64,000 nt of DNA, taken from an uncultured Erysipelotrichaceae bacterium (GTDB lineage: Bacteria > Bacillota_I > Bacilli_A > Erysipelotrichales > Erysipelotrichaceae). Position 1 is the first letter of the stretch. Each line of letters opens with the position of its first letter. Under the pieces are notes generated by a model, which saw only the letters and a list, made by a program, of their open reading frames with translations, had not been told where the DNA came from and made no database searches. A program made the translations under genes and the position numbers. Location: assembly GCA_902775735.1 (NCBI GenBank), contig CACYNH010000004.1:23248-87247 (forward strand), read 5' to 3'. This document shows, piece after piece, positions 60,380-64,000 of the stretch.

Positions 60380-61366
60380 ATGAAACTCGGTATTATCGGC
60401 TCCGGACAGATCGTCCGTGACTTTCTTCCCAAACTCGTAAAGATGGACGGCATGGATGTTGTGGCGATCATGGACATCCCGGCTGTCAGAGAACCTCTGG
60501 AGGCTCTCTGCAAAGAGAACGGCGTGGCCAGCGCGGTCACAGACTTTGAAGACCTGTGCGCCCTGGACATCGACACGATCTATGTCGCTGTTCCCAACTT
60601 CCTGCATTACATGTATTGCGAAAAGGCACTGAACAGAGGCTATAACGTCATCGTTGAAAAGCCGATGACATCAAACATCGAGGAATCCGAAGCCCTGAAG
60701 AAGATCGCGGAGGAAAAGAATCTCTTCCTCTTTGAAGCGATCACAACAGTCTACTTTGAAGCATATGAAAAGATCCGCACATGGCTGCCTGAAATCGGAA
60801 CCGTCAAGATGGTTTCCTGCAACTACAGCCAGTATTCCAGCCGCTACGACCTCTTCAGAGAAGGTCAGACACTGCCGGCGTTCGATCCGGCCAAGTCAGG
60901 CGGCGCCCTCATGGATCTCAACCTCTACAACCTGCACTTTGTGATGGGCCTGTTCGGTGAACCCAAAGACGCGAAGTACTTCCCGAATATCGAAAGAGGC
61001 ATCGACACCAGCGGCCAGCTTGTGCTCACTTATGACGGCTTCACTGCCAACCTCATCGCCTGCAAGGACTGCGCGGCTCCGTTCCACTTCGTCATCGAAG
61101 GCACAGACGGCTATATCACCATCCAGTATCCGCCCAACCTCATCGGTGAAGTCACTCTCCACAGAAGGAAGGGTGAGGAAGAAAAGTTTGAAGACGGCAT
61201 GGCATGGAACAGACTCATTCCTGAATTCACCGCCTTCATCAATACCATCAACTCCAACGACCACGCCTTCTGCATGAAGCAGCTTGAAGAAAGCATTGCT
61301 GTGTCAAGAGTGCAGACAAAGGCACGCCGTGAAGCAGGCATCGTGTTCGCGGCAGACAAGAACTGA
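60380..61366 (+). CDS. Gfo/Idh/MocA family oxidoreductase
   Basis: The 328-residue protein has the Rossmann motif KLGIIGSGQIVRDF, the family lysine motif NVIVEKPMTSNIEES (near residue 94), and SGGALMDLNLYNLHFVMGLFG from the substrate domain. The dehydrogenase acts on a sugar, sugar acid or inositol-like compound with NAD(P); the substrate is unknown. It starts 2 bases after the VOC stop (GGAAATCTCTGATT ATG). It differs from the copy at 1110 (shorter, no close sequence match by eye). A strong terminator follows. Confidence 0.9.
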   Translation: MKLGIIGSGQIVRDFLPKLVKMDGMDVVAIMDIPAVREPLEALCKENGVASAVTDFEDLCALDIDTIYVAVPNFLHYMYCEKALNRGYNVIVEKPMTSNIEESEALKKIAEEKNLFLFEAITTVYFEAYEKIRTWLPEIGTVKMVSCNYSQYSSRYDLFREGQTLPAFDPAKSGGALMDLNLYNLHFVMGLFGEPKDAKYFPNIERGIDTSGQLVLTYDGFTANLIACKDCAAPFHFVIEGTDGYITIQYPPNLIGEVTLHRRKGEEEKFEDGMAWNRLIPEFTAFINTINSNDHAFCMKQLEESIAVSRVQTKARREAGIVFAADKN

Positions 61367-61401
61367 AAACTCCCCAAAATATTAAAATCTGGTTAATCAT
61401 G

Positions 61402-61446
61402 ACTGCCATGGCACTCAACTCCCTTTCAGTGTCATGGCAGTTTTTA
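61402..61446 (+). terminator. Intrinsic terminator
   Basis: A 14-bp stem, ACTGCCATGGCACT with AGTGTCATGGCAGT (one G-U pair), a 12-base loop, then five T. Confidence 0.88.
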
Positions 61447-61497
61447 TTTTCCGGTTTCTTGGATATAATACGGACTGTACACAAACAGGAGAAACCT

Positions 61498-62478
61498 ATG
61501 AGCAAAGCGGATATCGAATTCATCAACATGTGCAGAGACATTCTTGAAAACGGCACATCAACGGAAGGGCAGAAAGTCAGACCCCACTGGCCGGACGGAA
61601 CGCCTGCCTATACAATCATGAAATTCGGGGAGATCAACCGCTTTGACCTGCGTGAGGAATTCCCGATGTTAACCCTGCGAAAAACAGGAATCAAGAGCGC
61701 AACCGATGAAGTGTTATGGATCTGGCAGAAGAAGTCCAACAACATCAATGACCTGGGTCCCCATATCTGGGATGAATGGGCGGATGAAACCGGCTCCATC
61801 GGCAAAGCCTACGGATACCAGATGGCAGTGAAACATTCCTGCAAAGATGTGAAGGATGAAGGCCTTGTGAACGCCTTCCCTGAATACTATGAATTCTCTA
61901 AAAACGAAGAGGGCGAAGACATCTTCCGTGACAGTGAAACCGGCCGTGTGGCGGCTGTGAAGAAAAACGGAAAGTGGCATATGGACCAGGTGGACAAGGT
62001 GATCTATGATCTTAAGAACACGCCGTTCTCCAGAAGAATCATGACCACGATCTGGAATCCGGAAGACCTCGATGAAATGAACCTGCAGCCCTGCGCCTAC
62101 AGCGTCACATTTGTCGTCAGCCAGGAAAAGGGAAAAGAAAAGCTCACCCTCAACATGATCCTCAACCAGAGAAGCCAGGATGTTCTGGCTGCCTGGGCAT
62201 GGAACACATGCCAGTACGCGGTCCTGCAGCACATGATCGCCCAGGTCTGCGACATGGAGGCAGGGGAGTTCATCCATGTCGACGCCAACGCCCATATCTA
62301 CGCGCCGCGGCACATTCCCGCCATTGAGGAACTGATTCAGCGCACGCCCCAGCCGGCACCTGAATTCTGGCTCGATCCTGAAATCCATGATTTCTACCGC
62401 TTCACTAAAGACAGCGTCGCCTTAAAGAACTATCAGGTGGCAGGAGACCAGATCCGCAATATCGAAATCGCGGTATAA
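61498..62478 (+). CDS. thyA: Thymidylate synthase
   Basis: The 326-residue enzyme starts at 61498 with AGGAGAAAC upstream (an earlier frame lies over the terminator). ThyA methylates dUMP with methylene-THF. NLQPCAYSVTFVV holds the catalytic Cys, RSQDVLAAWAWNTCQYAVL the folate-side loop, and HVDANAHIYAPRHIP the dUMP contacts. A longer insert near residues 110-170 (YEFSKNEEGEDIFRDSETG, HMDQVDKVIYDL) is of the Lactobacillus casei type. It is followed by a dihydrofolate reductase gene 11 bases later, which regenerates the folate. Confidence 0.96.
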   Translation: MSKADIEFINMCRDILENGTSTEGQKVRPHWPDGTPAYTIMKFGEINRFDLREEFPMLTLRKTGIKSATDEVLWIWQKKSNNINDLGPHIWDEWADETGSIGKAYGYQMAVKHSCKDVKDEGLVNAFPEYYEFSKNEEGEDIFRDSETGRVAAVKKNGKWHMDQVDKVIYDLKNTPFSRRIMTTIWNPEDLDEMNLQPCAYSVTFVVSQEKGKEKLTLNMILNQRSQDVLAAWAWNTCQYAVLQHMIAQVCDMEAGEFIHVDANAHIYAPRHIPAIEELIQRTPQPAPEFWLDPEIHDFYRFTKDSVALKNYQVAGDQIRNIEIAV

Positions 62479-62489
62479 GGAGGATTCCC

Positions 62490-62978
62490 ATGAAAGCAAT
62501 CGCAGCAGTCGATCAGAACTGGGCCATCGGAAACAAAGGACAGCTGCTTGTCCATATTTCCGAAGACATGAAAAACTTCCGCCGTCTGACTTCAGGAAAA
62601 ACAGTCATCTACGGAAGAAAGACACTGGAGACATTCCCCCATGCAAAACCTCTGCCAAAGAGAGACAACATCATCCTTTCAAGAAATCCCGCTTATACAG
62701 TGGAGGGCGCACAGGTCATTCACTCCATTGAAGAACTGAAAGAAATCCTTCCCGAAAATACCGATGACTTTATCGTCATCGGCGGCGACAGCATCTATCA
62801 TGCCTTACTGCCTCTTTGCGATGAATGCGTCATCACAAAGGTCGAAAACAGCTATGAAGCGGACGCCTGGTTCACCAATCTGGACGAAGATCCGGAGTGG
62901 GCACTTGCCGAAAGAGGGGAAGACAGGGAAGCCGAAGGGCTCATCTTCCATTTCGACACATACAGAAGAATCCGTTAA
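62490..62978 (+). CDS. folA: Dihydrofolate reductase
   Basis: The 162-residue enzyme has AIAAVDQNWAIGNKGQLLVHISEDMKNF with the catalytic Asp replaced by Glu in the HISEDM position (common in some bacteria), TVIYGRKTLETFP and DFIVIGGDSIYHALLP for NADPH. It reduces dihydrofolate after the ThyA reaction. AAGGAGGAT precedes the ATG. It shares an operon with thyA. A short terminator follows. No missing motif. Confidence 0.94.
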   Translation: MKAIAAVDQNWAIGNKGQLLVHISEDMKNFRRLTSGKTVIYGRKTLETFPHAKPLPKRDNIILSRNPAYTVEGAQVIHSIEELKEILPENTDDFIVIGGDSIYHALLPLCDECVITKVENSYEADAWFTNLDEDPEWALAERGEDREAEGLIFHFDTYRRIR

Positions 62979-62982
62979 GAGA

Positions 62983-63006
62983 GCGCCGGAAGGCGTTTTC
63001 TTTTTT
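62983..63006 (+). terminator. Probable terminator of the thyA-folA operon
   Basis: GCGCC and GGCGT (ending in a G-U pair) around GGAA, then a TTTC and TTTTTT stretch. The stem is short. Confidence 0.5.
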
Positions 63007-63019
63007 GCAAAGGAAATCC

Positions 63020-63799
63020 GGGGAAATCGACCCTGAAGCTGAAATCGGTCCGGTCTGCGCGATCCAGGTTGTCTATCCTCTGACTTCCAGGGCTGAAGAC
63101 GTCAGCGCTGCCTGGCAGGCGGAGGAACTGATGGAATTCTGTCTGCTTGACATGAGCGTGCGCGGGGCGTATTCACCTTTTGTCAGGTCATATCTCAAAA
63201 CCCATGATCTTTATCCGCAGACGGAAGAAGGGGATGAGGAAGTCCTGAAGGGCAGCACCTGCGATTTCATCGTCGTCAATTATTACTTCAGCGTCTGCGC
63301 AAGAGAAAAGACAGGACCCGTCAACTATAACCAGCCTCCGTTCTGGGTATCGGATCTCTATGATATCTGTGATAATCCTTATCTTGAGAAAACAGAATGG
63401 ATGAACATGGGCATCGATCCCGCCGGACTCAGAACAGGCATGGAAAAGATTTACCAGCGCTACCAGCTGCCGATGATCATCACCGAAAACGGGATGGCAG
63501 TCAGTGAGCAGCCGGATGAAGAAGGCAAGATCCATGATTCCTACAGAATCGAATACCTCCACGCCCATCTTCTTGAGATTCATAAGATGCTTGAAGAGGG
63601 AATTGAAATCCGCGGCTACTGTCCGTGGTCGTTCGTTGATGTGGTTTCCTCACACCAGGGTTTCGCCAAGAGATACGGTCTTGTCTATGTCGACAGGACT
63701 GAAACAGATCCGAAGGAATGCAGACGGATCCCCAAAGACAGTTTTTACTGGTACAAGCAGGTCATCCATGATCATGGCATTGAGGATGAATTGTGCTAA
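63020..63799 (+). pseudogene. 3' fragment of a second GH1 6-phospho-beta-glucosidase
   Basis: About 260 residues match the C-terminal half of GH1: IQVVYPLTSRAEDVSAAW, DFIVVNYYFSV, MIITENGMAVSE with the nucleophile Glu, YRIEYLHAHLL, YCPWSFVDVVSSHQGF and [10 protein letters not shown]. The N-terminal half with the acid/base Glu is absent; the sequence begins abruptly about 15 bases after the folA terminator. There is no ribosome binding site or clear start at that point. It is a truncated gene, left by a deletion. It resembles but is not identical to the intact gene at 52735. Confidence 0.8.
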
Positions 63800-64000
63800 A
63801 CTGAAACAAGAGAAAGATTATGAATGACAGAATACCAATGGGATCCGTATCAGAAAAGCTTCTGAACTTTATCGATACGGCGCAGGTTCACGATTCTTAT
63901 TGTCAACTACCATACCCAAACATGACTGAGTCAGGTTATGGATATGGCTTGTAAATGAAATGCTTAAAGCATTTCAGATACAACTTGTCGTATCTGCCCA
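63800..64000. other. Non-coding window end with two palindromes
   Basis: No convincing gene. GAAATGCTT-A-AAGCATTTC (63957-63975) is a perfect palindrome and GATAC/GTATC (63977-63981, 63990-63994) follows directly. Such successive hairpins occur at the ends of some mobile elements or as terminators; the window stops before this can be judged. A 44-codon frame at 63820 has only a weak ribosome binding site. Confidence 0.4.

Overview
The window looks like a chromosomal segment of a low-oxygen, gut- or mucosa-type member of the Bacillota, most likely an Erysipelotrichia relative. This is inference from gene content: class III (oxygen-sensitive) ribonucleotide reductase, a formimidoyl-THF cyclodeaminase/FolD pair, PTS plus 6-phospho-beta-glucosidase sugar use, BspA-type leucine-rich-repeat and SLH surface proteins, lipoproteins, and strong GGAGG-type ribosome binding sites. 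Base composition is about balanced by eye. No rRNA, tRNA, CRISPR array, prophage or intact insertion sequence was seen.

Layout. 0-3 kb: a PTS EIIB domain fused to a degenerate ROK kinase-like domain, a Gfo/Idh/MocA oxidoreductase and an aldo/keto reductase. 3-13.7 kb: metallophosphoesterase lipoprotein, NrdD, a junction of two decayed genes, small proteins, an acyl-CoA synthetase, an alanine/sodium symporter, an ECF sigma/anti-sigma pair. 13.8-17 kb: a TetR operon (flavin reductase-like, NmrA-like, DUF1295-like) with matched operators and an in-frame amber codon in its last gene. 17-33.5 kb: PfkB kinase-NrdG-nitroreductase, polysaccharide deacetylase, carboxylesterase, S10-type peptidase, BrkB, a BspA/SLH protein, FchA-FolD, a probable small RNA, DJ-1/PfpI, an SseB-like protein and glutathione peroxidase.

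33.7-44 kb is an island of poorly known envelope proteins (DUF6591, DUF4230, TM2/zinc ribbon, secreted nuclease, lipoproteins). Four promoters here share the palindrome GTTCC-N4-GGAAC directly after the -35 element, three of them with a 19-bp spacer typical of MerR-activated promoters. A MerR-type regulator gene lies in the first of these operons, so a self-regulated MerR regulon is proposed. 44-50.4 kb: a minus-strand operon of Sel1-repeat, J-domain and HIRAN proteins, a lipoprotein, a Big2/SLH surface protein and a flavodoxin-like reductase.

50.4-52.6 kb: a Ro/TROVE-like (DUF2828) RNA-binding protein with a vWA domain, preceded by about 250 bases rich in compensating inverted repeats. This is a candidate Y-RNA-like partner or autoregulatory leader, and one of the two most interesting objects here. 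52.7-64 kb: a beta-glucoside region (GH1, a ManA-ROK fusion, RpiR regulator with paired 15-bp operators, EIIC permease), a nuclease-like protein, a VOC protein, a second Gfo/Idh/MocA protein, ThyA-DHFR and a truncated second GH1 gene. The sugar genes at both ends suggest the region handles phosphorylated beta-glucosides. Folate genes (fchA, folD, thyA, folA) and nrdD/nrdG together serve anaerobic nucleotide synthesis.
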